64,000 nucleotides of DNA, taken from the NCBI GenBank assembly GCA_944548615.1, contig OX155951.1, forward strand, positions 40,405,964-40,469,963, in the 5' to 3' direction. Both the position numbers and the translations under genes were made by a program. The notes beneath the pieces are model-generated. The model was not told the origin of the DNA, made no database searches, and saw only the letters and a list, made by a program, of their open reading frames with translations. Positions 45,048 to 55,669 of the stretch are shown one piece after another; within the stretch, counting starts at the first letter, position 1, and each line of letters starts with the position of its first letter. Source of the stretch: Micropterix aruncella (lineage: Eukaryota; Arthropoda; Insecta; Lepidoptera; Micropterigidae).

Positions 45048-45715
45048 ACTAGAGTTGTCGACTACAGCGGGCGAGCACGTCATCTCAGGAAGTTTTAAAG
45101 ATTAGTCGTTATATCTCCCTGGAGTGAGCGCAGAAGACTTAGGACAAAAACAGTCCACCGTCTAGCTCCGCCACAAACCCGTAAGAGGCCAACGCCTTAA
45201 CCGCGAGATAGCCAGGAGTGTTACCCAGCGAACTTACACTCACGCCCTTACTTCCAATTACGACCAGATTACTCCAGTCTGTCGATTGGTTACGAGTTCG
45301 AGGTCGCTTGCGCGGTCCTCTCCCTTACGAAGCGTTGAAACGGTGTATACCGAATCTATCGTGGACCACGGCATCCTTTGCCCGGCTGTTCACCCAGGAT
45401 CGGGTAGCCGATGGTCGTTTCAAGAGCAGTCGCCGTAAGGTCCGCAACCACCCCCGCTCTATAGGAAAAAGTACTGATTCCAGACTCCCCCGACTGTTAG
45501 TCAGAGTGCACAATCGATTGGCTTATGCCGCACGGTGCGCAGACCGTCCAGGAGCGCCAGAAGGTTGATTCCCAGGGGAAACTAACCATAGGGCCAGAGT
45601 CCTACCCAGACTCGCACTTCATGCGTGTAGGCCGTCGGATAGGTGTTGACCTGTGAGTGTGACCAACCCTGAACAAAATGGGTCTTCGTGGCCAACTCGG
45701 CAAGGGCCCATTAAA
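45048..45715 (-). mobile_element. Poly(A)-less retroposon family R, full-length copy
   Basis: 668 bp, flanked by TGCGAAGC(C/T)ATA at 45036-45047 and 45716-45727 (11 of 12 identical). On the minus strand it begins TTTAATGGGCCC and ends CGCCCGCTGTAGTCGAC plus about 9 bp. It is co-linear with 53310-53975 (666 bp) throughout. A 116-codon frame on the plus strand (45218-45568) is antisense to the inferred orientation and resembles no known protein, though a related frame occurs in the 53-kb copy. Confidence 0.85.
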
Positions 45716-45727
45716 TGCGAAGCTATA

Positions 45728-46423
45728 CTGCGTTACATTCGATTTCAGCAAGTAACCTTCTGGTAACAAGTAAGTAGCAAATAAGCACCACTAGTTAGTA
45801 TAGTAAGTAACCCCCATGCGACTTTAGCAAATACTGACTGAAATGAGAAAATTTTGCAGTCATTAAAAATTAAGAAGCACAGTTGTAATGGCTTGTTTAT
45901 TAAAATCATCTTCAGACCAACCGAGGTCTGAAGAAAATGACGTAAAATTCTGTGTCTATAATCGGTACTTAGCGGTTACTTGAATAACCGAATTCTAAAA
46001 CAGTTCACCTTGAGCTGAAATTTGCCTACCGAAACCAAAACTTAACATTCTGTTAAAATTATTACGGCGTGTTCGCGGAGTAATAAGCTCGGTCAATTGG
46101 ATTAATTCAAACTGTTAACCTCGGTAACTTTCGAGGGCAAGGCAAATCTCTCAGCCAAGTGTTGGTCCTTCATTTAACTTTATCTGCCGCAGAATGTGAG
46201 GGCCTCTTAATGAACACCAACTTAAAGAACTTCCGACAAAATGAGACCAAGTTAACGCTTACAACTTCTATCAATGGGAATATATCAAGCCGGTACAGCG
46301 AGATAAGGTAAACTTTCCCAAAACCGGGCGCAATTCGACTGCGAGGGTCGGTGACACAGACAATACTTTTACGTTTTTAGAGTGTTTGGCTGCATAGATT
46401 TTTATTCGATTAGAATTAAATTC
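45728..46423. other. Unrecognised DNA
   Basis: GC-balanced, non-coding. AAGTAACC/AAGTAAGTAGC words recur near 45750-45810. No recognised element. Confidence 0.35.
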
Positions 46424-46530
46424 AAATTCAAATTATTTTATTGATTTCAAATTATCAGTAGCTACAGCATACATAAGTCATAACCTAACTAGGCTGTCGT
46501 CTGTTCCAAAGTAGACAATTTTTTTTAAAT
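46424..46530 (-). repeat. LINE 3' tail, minus strand
   Basis: (AAATTCAAATTC)-type tail at 46419-46433, TTTTATTGATTTC, then CATAACCTAACTAGGCTGTCG. Reads as a retroelement 3' end on the minus strand. Confidence 0.55.
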
Positions 46531-48139
46531 AATAATCATCTTAAGTAATCTATAATATTATATTTATATAAGAAACAAAATCATACCTAATGTTAAAAGA
46601 AATATCCTTATTAGGTACATAATTAAAGAAAATGTCATCAAAATTGTCAATAAGCTATCATTCATAGCAGAACTAAATTAAATTCTGCAACATTATTTCA
46701 CTGGCCGTGTGACTATTGCAAACATATTCCTCAACGATTTTATAAAAATATGATTTAAAATTATTCCGAGAGTTAATAAATGCTTTATATGACTCCATAC
46801 GGCCTTTTTTCAACTCTGCAATATTCACAAGAGTAAGATGTTGAACTATCAAATGGCAGAAGTTTGTAAGAATATCGTATGAATTTTGAAATAAATACCA
46901 ATATAGAAATCGTATATTATATTCTTTAACACTATATGGTATACATTTATCTTGCATTTACTCTTAACTGTATTGTACCTATATATTTATTAAAAAATCA
47001 TTCAAATGACTATCGCTACCATGGTTACAGGGTTATCATGCTTAAAAGCGTGCATAAGCAAACGAGTTAAATTATATATTTATAAAAAACATTCGAATGA
47101 CCAATCGCTACCATGCTTACCATGCTAGAAAGCATACATGAGCAAGTGAATTTAACATGGACAGCGTTCAAAACGTAATCGCTAGTAATGTCGAAAGACG
47201 ACTTTAGTCGTCGTATTTTGAGGATTCAGCAACTCTTTTCGACGCCGTTGTTATTCCGTTTCGATTTTTCGCAAAATAATACTGGTCGATTAAAAGTAAT
47301 TACTCAGCAATTTTAGGTGAAGTTTAAGAAGGACGCGATAGCGCCAAAATTATACGTGGCATAATCAAAATAAAATAGTTAAATGAAAGTCTAAAGTTTC
47401 GTGTGATCAAAGGTTTATTTATTTTATCTTATGAGTAATACGCTGAGAAATGAGTTAAATAGCCTAATGGCAGTCTCGGAATTTGGAAATTCGTTATATC
47501 AACAAAAAAGCTAAAACGAATAATAATAGAAATAACCCAATTTTTTATTTTTTTGATATACCGGTACACAGAAAGGTTTTTTTTTAAATATGCTTTGAAT
47601 TATAGCGGTCACATTTATTTTGGCGATGAATATTATAAATGGATGAGAATATGATTCCAGTAAATCACCACGTATTGTATTGTAGGGTGAATATTAAAAA
47701 ATATGTATTTGTAAAATTGTGCAATATTACATACCATTTTCTTATACATATATATATTATAATATAGTGTTTATTTATATATTTTTATATATTATTACTT
47801 ATTTTCCACTTAAATGTATTGAATTTAATGGAAAGTTTACTTTATTTTAGTCCTTAATTGCATATATATATTTTTCTACTTCAAATTTTACTTTAATTTG
47901 TGTAAACAACTAATTTGTTCGATTTAGAAATATTTGAAAATTGATCACCTCGCGAGTTCGCGAGTTACAGTTGGTATAACACAGCACAGCCAGAGACAGA
48001 CCTTCTAGGTCTAGTTGGTTGTGCGATTTCGCCTCATTCGGATATGCTAGCATATTTATATGCATAGAGCTATGTTTTTCGCTATAATAATGTTTGTTCT
48101 TAATTATTCCTCATGTACTATGCATGTCCTTGTATTTTT
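46531..48139. other. Mostly AT-rich DNA; one unrecognised 94-codon ORF
   Basis: The frame at 46957-46673 (minus) starts MQDKCIPYSVKEYNIRFLYW, is Asn/Tyr/Phe-rich and ends before the minus-strand LINE tail at 46424-46530, so it might be worn upstream coding sequence of that element; no domain is recognised. TACCATGGTTACAGGG/TACCATGCTTACCATG and nearby AAAGC words repeat at about 47018-47130. Nothing else stands out. Confidence 0.35.
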
Positions 48140-48178
48140 TTTCTTGTAAGTTATAAATAAATAAATAAATACATAAAT
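48140..48178 (+). repeat. Retroelement 3' tail (ATAA)n
   Basis: TTCTTGTAAGTTAT followed by (AAAT)n to about 48175. The preceding 48000-48140 segment, starting ACAGCCAGAGACAG, is probably its 3' UTR. Confidence 0.5.
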
Positions 48179-48554
48179 TTTTCATAGTATTAAGAAATTT
48201 ACCAAAATAAAATTTTATTCGTATTATGCTTTAGAACTTTACTTACTTATCTGTATATCAATTAAAGTTATATAATAAATAATATTTCTGAATTTATAAT
48301 CTTACGAAGTCATGCAATTTGGGTTTACATGGTGCCGAGCTAAAATAATTCCATTTCTTTATTAACAAATAGTCGTCCGTTCTTTGTTCATTTGATATTT
48401 TTAAATTAAATGTGTTGCTTCCTTTATTAAAAAAATGGGTTGTGTTTGAGCGTGATGTCACTTCGGGAAGGAAGTTGATCTAATTAAAAGCTCAAGTTAA
48501 ATTTTTGTTGGCGAATAATAATCTTCCGAAGATTTTCATCGGATGCAATTTTGT

Positions 48555-48850
48555 CTTGAATTTGTTTACTTGCGCAATTTGGGCATCGGACCAACAAGGC
48601 ATCTGTGTAGCAAATTTCAAGTCTCTAGGCCCAATATTTCGAGATTGAAATATGACTGGTGCGCCCCTGGTGGACCGACAATCATAATCTTTTCAACTCT
48701 TGCCATGACCAAATTATTCAGAAATGCCAAACCTCCGCTCAATAAGATTAAACGTTTGCGCGCTGTTGTGTAGAAATACACGCAGACATACACAGATGGA
48801 CATAGAGGCAGTTAAACAGACAGACTTCCATCTGGAAATAGTCTTAATCG
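48555..48850 (+). repeat. Dispersed repeat family Q, copy 2
   Basis: AAGGCATCTGTGTAGCAAAT, GAAATATGACTGGTGCGCC, CCTGGTGGACCGAC, TTTTCAACTCTTGCCATGAC, then AGACATACACAGATGGACAT and AAACAGACAGAC. The words parallel 25725-25900, and the trailing ACAGACAG-type end is typical of a common arthropod element. The 76- and 94-codon frames over it are not real genes. Confidence 0.65.
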
Positions 48851-49573
48851 TCTCAGGAGGGCTCAAAATAGATATTTCTTTCTTTAACTCAAAAAAAATG
48901 AGCGGTACCAATAGTTTCTCTACTCATTGGTTGGTGGGCCATGAAATTAGAAAATATAGAGCAGTGGTAGAATCGTCACAGCGACTCACCCCAATATCGG
49001 CCCAGTAACTAAATACCCTCTCAAAAATTAAAACATTCAGAAGCACCCCCGTCTCCTATTCACTGAGATTCTCGGGGACCGCAGAACTATTCGCCTTTTT
49101 GGCGAAAACGGAGAGAGTGATGAGAGGATGGGTGAAGAGGGGGTCGGCCGTCCTATCTACGTGGCCCACTTTTATGTACCCGCATAATCTTCAGCCTAAA
49201 ATCTGTAAACTGAATAATTCGTCTGTTTTGTCCAGAGAGCTCGGGCCGGGGGATTTCGTTCGACCGTGAAGAGTGACGGGAAAATCCGACTTTGGGTCGG
49301 AAATATTCGCAGGTTTTGCGCGTCCGCTCCTATCCTCCGATATTAATGTTCGCATTAATGAAAATGCGTAACTAGTCATGTGTTTTGTAGATGCTTTAGT
49401 TAGCTTATTCGTGTTCTTGCTTTAACCCTTTGCTATATGTGATTAGCGGTCGTTACTAAATTGCGATGCTAAATTTACTTTATCAGAAATAGGACTGCGG
49501 TAATAATTTTATTTGAGTCACTTTGGACATACGATTATCATTTAAAATCGGAGACTATCGTGGTTGTTTGATA
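48851..49573. other. GC-balanced DNA, unrecognised
   Basis: 49010-49380 is GC-balanced and CpG-containing with no convincing frame. TTTAACCCTTTGC at 49422 resembles the left end of the TTAA MITE family, but no matching right end is seen. Confidence 0.35.
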
Positions 49574-49756
49574 TTATAAATAAGATAAAAAAAGATTTTA
49601 CCTCGTGACATTTGTAGCACCCGACGTTTCAGCGACGTAGCAGCCGCCGTTGTCTAGGGTAGACAGTCTACCCTAGACAACCGCGGCTGCAGCGTCGCCG
49701 AAAAGATGGGTGCTACAAAATTCAAGAAATAAATTCGTTTTTTACCTTATTTATAA
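49574..49756. mobile_element. Foldback element, copy 2
   Basis: Left arm TTATAAATAAGAT ... GTAGCACCCGACGTTTC and right arm ATGGGTGCTAC ... CCTTATTTATAA mirror each other around the centre GGGTAGACAGTCTACCC near 49665. Same family as 23232-23450, with a shorter, cleaner centre. Confidence 0.85.
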
Positions 49757-50009
49757 CGATTATCATTTCATAAATAATGCAGATATTTTCTTTGTCTATC
49801 CACATATTTATTTTTTTTTTTACATTATACCTTTGCAAAAAATATTCATATAGGACTACGACAAGGCGATATGATCTCCCGAAAGAAAACGTTTTTACGA
49901 AATTAAACTGGAATGTAACTAAGGGTATCACACTGATGTAGAAAAATATTTAAACCTTAGATTCGTGATGCCTATAATTGAAGAACTACTAATATAGGAA
50001 TCCTGTAAG
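49757..50009. other. AT-rich DNA, nothing recognised
   Basis: No gene or repeat recognised. Confidence 0.4.
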
Positions 50010-50645
50010 ATCAGTTGAAGTTAACATCTCAAAGACGAAGATAATGACCAGCGTCGAAAAAGAGTGGTAACATCCATTAGCTGTCGAAGTCCTAAAACCA
50101 CTATATTTCTGGCCATAAAAAAATCTGGATGGTGAAAGCCAAACCGTAGAGGTCGAAAGTCGGATTTGTACGTAGAATTTCGGATAAAACTGAAGACCAA
50201 GATGTTTAAGGAATGTGTCATGCCTGGCATTACTTACTGATCTAAGACTAAGTATTTTACTTTACAGTCAGCCGAGAAGATTAGAGTTGCGCAAAGAGCA
50301 ATGGAAAGACTGTCCTAAAACTAAAAATGATTAATACACGGAGTAAGACAAGAGTTTAAGACGTGGTGAAAACCATTACACGTTGTAAGTGAAGATAAGC
50401 TGGATATATTTCAAGAATGGGTCATATGTCTTGAACCAAGAAAATGCTCGAATGGGAGAAAGCTTAAATATGAGACAGTTAGGCTATCCACCTCCACGCT
50501 GGGTGGATGATGTCAGACGATACGGAGGACTAAGCTGTATGAGAAGGGCTGAAAATCTGCAAGCGTGGAAACATTGGAGGAGGCCTATGTGGAGATTTGA
50601 TCTTGACCTTGACCAATTGACCATGCATAAACCAAAATTATGATG
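50010..50645 (+). pseudogene. LINE endonuclease/reverse-transcriptase C-terminal third, degenerate
   Basis: In shifting frames: LKLTSQRRR/VNISKTKIMTS (the N--KT--M block after YADD), then LKTKMFKECVMPGITY (K--i-n-cvlpv-tYg-E), AEKIRVAQRAMERLS (L---QRamER-mL), and finally QLGYPPPRWVDDVRR with NLQAWKHWRRP (GRpp-RW-DDi, then W---eEa). This is the ordinary order in insect APE-type LINE proteins. Many stops; the element ends close to 50640, where a minus-strand mariner relic begins. Confidence 0.75.
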
Positions 50646-51458
50646 ATTATGATAACATTGTATCTTTGCAATGCTTCAATAACTCCCCATGCTTCACGAT
50701 GATTCCGAGTCCAACGTCTAAGAAGGTTCAATATTCCATCCAAGACACCAGCTTTCGTCATCAGTCGAATGGTTCGAGTGACATCGGCAAAAAAAATATT
50801 CAAATGGGTTGTTTCATCTTTCGGAATAATTCGAAGTTTGGTAAATTCATGTCCGGACTGTAGAAAGCATGAGGTAATACTTTCTAATGGTAATTTAGCT
50901 GCATTCGGCTAAGACTTGCCTTATTGGAGGGCGACCGTTATCATAAATGAGTGTCCCAAACTCAATCACCTGATTTTCACCTTGTGCACGAAGTTACTAA
51001 ATTAAACTAAATGAAAAAAAAAACGAAAGAGTCTGACATGATAATTGTTTTGTGATCATAAGCAGAAATCATCCTGTTTTAAATTTATACTGAGTTTGTC
51101 ATTTTTGCTCTTGCTTTCCACTAGTTAAAGTGTGATTCAAAATCTTGATCAAAGTTTAAAACCTACTTTCCGTAAGTAGCGTTAATTCGTTACAATAATG
51201 CATGACCGTTGAGACTTTGCCTAAGCAAGGTCGCAAGTCCAGAGCTTTCTGCTTCTGTTCATCTGTCAAGCGGTTAGAGATCCGTTGTGAAGACCTTTTA
51301 CTCTTGATTAAATAATTTGTTAGAATCTGGTGTACTAATGATGATGGAATCTGTATGGTTTTAAAAAGTTTCTTACATGTCGCATGACGTTTTTCTATAA
51401 GAGAATCTACCCCTTCATTCATCTGTTGATGTTTTCGGAGTTCCTCGCCTAACAACAT
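50646..51458 (-). pseudogene. mariner-type transposase relic, minus strand
   Basis: Reading leftward from 51458: LIEKRHATCKKLFKTIQ, SSLVHQILTNYLIKSKRSSQ and NRLTDEQKQKALDL (the HTH end and the linker before the first catalytic Asp in mariner proteins). After an A/T-rich interruption comes YDNGRPP at about 50927-50950, the worn second catalytic motif HDNARPH. Then comes YSPDMNLPNFELFRKMKQP, with YSPD at 50851-50862 holding the third catalytic residue, and FFADVTRTIRLMTKAGVLDG near the C-terminus. The first Asp block is missing and frames shift, so it is inactive. It is unlike the mariner at 38855 in sequence. Confidence 0.8.
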
Positions 51459-51747
51459 TTATGCTCACCTAAACACTACGAAAGTTATTACCTCAACGAA
51501 AAACTGCATTATGGTCCACTGTTAAGTGACAGCAAACTTTAATTAAACCACTGTGGGCATTTTTGCACAAAAAGTTCTAATCTTCACGTACATTTATTGA
51601 TCTTCAATAGAAACAATACTTAAGACCTGTGAAGGCTCCATTTGTAGATCGCGTTATTTAAAAACAATATGGGTAAGCTTTAGTGAAACAAAATACGCGC
51701 GTTTACATCAAGCCTCAACTGCTTCGGCCTAATCTTTGTTGTAATCT
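51459..51747. other. Unrecognised DNA between mariner and LINE relics
   Basis: May contain the worn 5' end of the mariner element. No terminal repeat identified by eye. Confidence 0.35.
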
Positions 51748-51780
51748 TGTTTGCGGCATTTTGGGAAAATGCCGCAAACA
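51748..51780. repeat. Perfect 15-bp inverted repeat at a LINE 5' junction
   Basis: TGTTTGCGGCATTTT (51748-51762), 3-bp loop GGG, then the exact complement (51766-51780). LINE coding similarity starts at about 51777, i.e. in the right arm. Confidence 0.85.
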
Positions 51781-52665
51781 GTAAAAGAATCTTCCTATTG
51801 CAAAAAAGAACACTGCGCAGCATGTATCAGGTAACGCCCAGGACCTCATGCAGAGCATAATTCAGTAAGGCAAAGATAATGACCATGTATTCGGCGTTCA
51901 TATACCAGTGATTAATGTATGCCAGACAGCACCTAACAGAAACCGCAACTAGAGCGGACATTCACTCTCACCATACACGCGCTAATTCCCTTTTATGCGT
52001 GCCCCGAACAAGACTGGCATAAGTATAGAAGAGCTATTTATACCTTAGCATTAAATTTTAGAATTTACTTCCTACCACTTTCAAACAACTGGAGGACAAA
52101 CAATTTAAATTTAAAAAATTAAGGAGATGCTAGGCCACCCTTTCTATAATCTGACCGAAATCGAGGGCCATGACTTGACAAATATTGTACCGATTTGGAT
52201 GATAATTAAGTATGTACTTTCAGTATTTAAATGTAAGATTTAGCTTTAGTTTTATTATTTAACAATCTACTTACTACTTTGGATGTTACTATGTACAGTT
52301 TTTAGTACTTATATATTCGATTTATTGACTATTTCAATTGTTAGGCTTCTGCTTTGTTTATTCAACTTTTTAACAGACTATCTTAATTATTGTGTGTTTA
52401 GTAGGTAGCTATTAGAATTATTGACCATTTTATTAAACAAGCCTTTAATTTGTTTTGTAATACGATTCTACAACGAATAACTTTTAGTAGGTTCCAAAGT
52501 TTCTTAGATACTATATATTTTTTTTGAATAATAAATGTATGTTAAGTAAAGATTAAAGTAGTAATGAGACTTACTACTTAAGACATTATTTTGACATGTC
52601 CAAGAGAGCGGTTTTTAGCCGCCAATTGGACACGAGGTAAATATAATGCAATGTAATGTAATCTT
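51777..52665 (+). mobile_element. LINE 3' part with ATGTA-type tail, uninterrupted copy
   Basis: Frame from 51777 reads SKRIFLLQKRTLRSMYQVTPRTSC, the IF-LQKRA-R-I----PR-SC block that follows the RT in CR1/jockey-like proteins. Then come LMYARQHLTETATRADIHSH, LPTTFKQLE and FYNLTEIEGHD, with stops and shifts. A ~450-bp AT-rich 3' UTR ends GCCGCCAATTGGACACGAGG followed by ATGCAATGTAATGTAAT. It serves as the empty-site reference for the MITE-interrupted copy at 26768-27730. Confidence 0.8.
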
Positions 52666-52884
52666 CACTGTTGTTGCGTAGTCCAACCTGCAGTGTTACC
52701 AACCTGTGCATAATTTATGAATTAGGCCTCGTATTTTTTTAATCAGTCTCCCGTGTTTGCAGATTTGTAATTATTTTTATATGCTTATGCCGGTATTTTT
52801 TGCTTAAATTTAAATGATTCATTAGATCAGCCCATTTGAAAATACACCATTATTATAATATGAGGACTTCGTCTTTTTCATAAA

Positions 52885-53030
52885 GCATAGAATAGAATAG
52901 AATAACTTTATTTTGTTATAAAACCATTACCTAATGAATATTACACTGGTTTTATAAAAAAAGACCATTTATGCACAAATGGCGGACTTATGTCGCTATA
53001 GCAATATCTTACAGTCAACCATAAAGTGTA
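52885..53030 (-). repeat. LINE 3' end with ATTCT-type tail, minus strand
   Basis: (AGAAT)n at 52886-52900, AACTTTATTTTG, then ATGGCGGACTTATGTCGC and GCAATATCTTACAGTCAACC. Same family as 43988-44103. Confidence 0.7.
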
Positions 53031-53309
53031 ATGGTTTTAACTAACATTTTTGTTTTATTCATTGAAAATAGGGCTTTTCCGACTACAGTTTAGTATGTCG
53101 ATGCTGCGGACGACCCACGATCCCAGGATGTTACAAAAGCCGCTGTATTTTAGCTTTGATATGAGTCGCCAATACTTGAATATAACGTATTTAAAGTGTG
53201 TATTTGATGTGTGTATTAAGTCGCGAATACTAGGCGCACTAGGACGTAACAATCTACTGATATAGTTAAGCAAAGGCCTACTTTAAACACCGATGGCTCC
53301 GGTAAGCCA

Positions 53310-53975
53310 TATTGAGTTGTCAACTACAACGGGCGAGCCCGTCACCACAGGACGTTTTAACGATTCGTCGTTCTATCGACCTGCAGTGAGCGTAGAAGAC
53401 TTTGGACATAACAATCCGACGTCTAGCTACGCCACAACCCGTAAGAGACCAACTCCTTACCGCGAGAAAGCCAGGAATTACTTCCCGGCGGCTCGAGACA
53501 CTCGCGCCCTTACTTCCAATTGTGATCAGATTTCTCCGGTCTCTCGATTGGTTCCGAGTTCGAGGTCGCTTGCGCGGGCCTCTCCCTTACGAAGCGGTGA
53601 AACGGTGTATACCGAATCTATCGCGGACCAAGGCGTCCTTTGCCCGGCTCTGAACCGGGATCCGATGGCCAATGGTCATTTCAAGAGCAGTCGCCGTAAG
53701 GTACGCAACCACCCCCGCTCTATAGGAAACAATACAGTTCCCAGACTCCCCCGACTGCATTAGTCGGAGTGCACAATCGATTGGCTTGCGCCGCACGGTG
53801 CGCAGACCGTCCAGGAGCGCCAGAGGTTTGATTCCCAGGGGAAACTGGTTCGCTGACCAGAGTCCTACCCAGGTTCGCACCCCGTGCGTGGAGGCCGTCG
53901 GATGGGTGTTGACCCGTGAGTGTGACCGACCCTGAACACATGGGTCATCGTGGCCAACTCATCATGGGCCCATTA
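53310..53975 (-). mobile_element. Poly(A)-less retroposon family R, full-length copy with 14-bp duplication
   Basis: 666 bp between exact copies of GCTCCGGTAAGCCA at 53296-53309 and 53976-53989. On the minus strand it begins TAATGGGCCC and ends GACGGGCTCGCCCG...GTAGTTGACAACTC plus 4 bp. It matches 45048-45715 end to end. A 156-codon plus frame (53293-53763) crosses the left boundary and one duplication, which argues that it is not a gene. A 97-codon minus frame exists in the sense orientation but has no recognised domain. Confidence 0.88.
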
Positions 53976-53989
53976 GCTCCGGTAAGCCA

Positions 53990-54240
53990 GTGCGGCTCCC
54001 TAGCTTCCTGCTCATCAGTTTTGGAAAAACTTCCTCTTTCACTAGACTGGTCAAAACTCGAGATCGCTTGCGCTAGCTTCTAATTATTATGTATGAGAAA
54101 TACAGCTCGTTTTACATTTTGCCTGCTGTCCACGACACCGTGCAGACAACTGGCCGTATTAAAGGTAGGTGGCCAACAAGTCAACATCTACCGCCGCATA
54201 TCCGCAGAACATTTAGCTTGTTTTATCTTCTTGTAAGCAT
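53990..54240. other. Unrecognised DNA
   Basis: GC-balanced sequence following the retroposon; no frame called. Confidence 0.35.
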
Positions 54241-54570
54241 CAGAAAACACTAGCTAGTAGTGGGGCGATAGTAAGAAGGGGATAACTCAGACTATAGGGA
54301 AAGGAGGGGGTGATCGCCTGAGGGGAAGGGGTGTGCTTTCCCCATTAGGGGCGAAATGAAGACGTAAACCAGTCGAGGCATTTAGCGGCAAGACGGTCGC
54401 CCGGTCGCCTGCGCCCAATCAAGCGGCCGTAACGACCGCAACGCAAACCGGCGCGGCGACGGATGAACCGTGCCGTACGTACGCGTCGCGTCTCGTCCGG
54501 TCTGAGACAATCGTAAAAGCCGTCCCCTATAAACTGCGAAAAATCGTAAAACCGTTCGCCGCCCCAATGA
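54241..54570. other. CpG-rich island-like block
   Basis: A purine-rich run (54270-54350) followed by ~200 bp dense in CpG (for example CGTACGTACGCGTCGCGTC at 54474-54492). Frames on the minus strand (61 codons) are Arg-rich and unrecognised. It could be promoter-type or a repeat interior. Confidence 0.4.
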
Positions 54571-54672
54571 ATAAATAATTACTAATCCACTTAGCTAGGC
54601 GACCGCGCCAGTTTCTACGGACAATGGAGTCTACCAGAAATGTCCCATGAGATAGCTGCTGTGGCTGCTTAC

Positions 54673-54702
54673 TGCGCGCGCGCGTGTGTGTGTGTGTGTG
54701 TA
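54673..54702 (+). repeat. Alternating (CG)n(TG)n tract
   Basis: GCGCGCGCGC followed directly by (GT)n: about 30 bp of strictly alternating purine-pyrimidine, the classic Z-DNA-prone composition. Confidence 0.9.
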
Positions 54703-55027
54703 TGAATAGTTTTTTCATCTGCATCAAGAAAAAATAATCAAAAATGCAATAATTATTACAATACTTACCACATGCAAAATACAGATATGTATAAATTACT
54801 ATTACTGTGCAAAAGCACATTACTACACAAGAGTATATAACAGAGCTATTTGATGACGAAAGTTTGCAAGTTTAAATATAAAATGCTGAAACCAAGGCTA
54901 CAATAACCTTAGATGAGAAAATCTATAGAGTCAGCGAAAATCAGAAATCAGCAGAACATGAGGAACTTATAGAAATATTAAAACTCTTCGACAAAAAATT
55001 TGAAGCCTCCTCTTCAATAAAATTAAA
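54703..55027 (+). other. AT-rich DNA with a small unrecognised frame
   Basis: A frame at 54880-55046 without Met reads AETKATITLDEKIYRVSENQ then EELIEILKLFDKKFEASSS. The even amphipathic, charged pattern looks protein-like rather than random, so this may be the worn end of a transposon ORF or an exon. No family recognised. Confidence 0.3.
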
Positions 55028-55170
55028 AGGACCGGCAATATACTGACTGGTTAAAGTGAACTTTCATAACAAACCGTATATAGCTGAACGCCAAAATATG
55101 CAGGTTTATCAAAAAAAACAGATTTTTGTCTAATTTGAAGTCATCTTCACTCTGAGTTCATCTTTAAGGA
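55028..55170 (+). repeat. Direct repeat D, copy 1
   Basis: AGGACCGGCAATATACTGAC, GGTTAAAGTGAACTTTCA, GCCAAAATATG and AATTTGAAGTCATC recur in order at 55789-55980, offset 761 bp. The two copies bracket a retroposon fragment and half a foldback element. Confidence 0.8.
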
Positions 55171-55305
55171 AGCACTACATATAATATGAAATAGAGACGA
55201 CAGTTACAAACTTTCTATCACGTGGGACCCTCTTCTTAAAATGTTTTCAATGCCTATTACAGAGCGCAAGGACGTGACACAGGATACAGTGATTGTAGTG
55301 TGCAC

Positions 55306-55563
55306 GGTAGGGCGGTGTCGACTACAGCGGGCGAACCCGTCACCCCAGGCTGGTATAACGATATGGATCGTTCTTTCAGCCGTGGGATGAGCGTAGAATA
55401 CTTGGGCTAAGACAATCTACTGTCTAGGTCACAAGCAACCCATTAGGGACCGACGCCTTACGGCGAGGCACCGGGAAACGTATCCAGAGGGCAGCCTCAC
55501 CCCCTAACTACCAGTTTAGGCACAGTTTGCCACAGTTTGGCACAGTTTTGGTACGCTACCAGT
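55306..55563 (-). mobile_element. Poly(A)-less retroposon family R, short copy
   Basis: Conserved end on the plus strand (GTCGACTACAGCGGGCGAAC at 55317-55336). Flanked by TTGTAG(T/C)GTGCAC at 55293-55305 and 55564-55576 (12 of 13 identical). The other end is 5'-truncated (in the minus-strand sense) and shows GGCACAGTTT/GCCACAGTTT/GGCACAGTTT repeats at about 55516-55546. A further partial hit to the conserved end lies at about 55597-55613. Confidence 0.75.
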
Positions 55564-55669
55564 TTGTAGCGTGCACAGCGGTTTTTCAACGTTCGCGCGC
55601 GCCGAACCCGTCACTCCACCAGCGTTATAATTTGCGGAGTAACAGCAGCAGTTTGCCGCCTACCCGCAG

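Noticed and set aside
49418..49450. Fourth TTAA MITE (TTTAACCCTTTGC)
   Set aside because: No right end with complementary terminal sequence and TTAA was found within the expected ~350 bp.
53293..53763. 156-codon plus ORF, with a related 116-codon frame at 45218-45568
   Set aside because: Both lie in copies of the same dispersed repeat; the first starts inside the flanking target duplication, so its start is host DNA. I treat them as frames within a retroposon, not genes.
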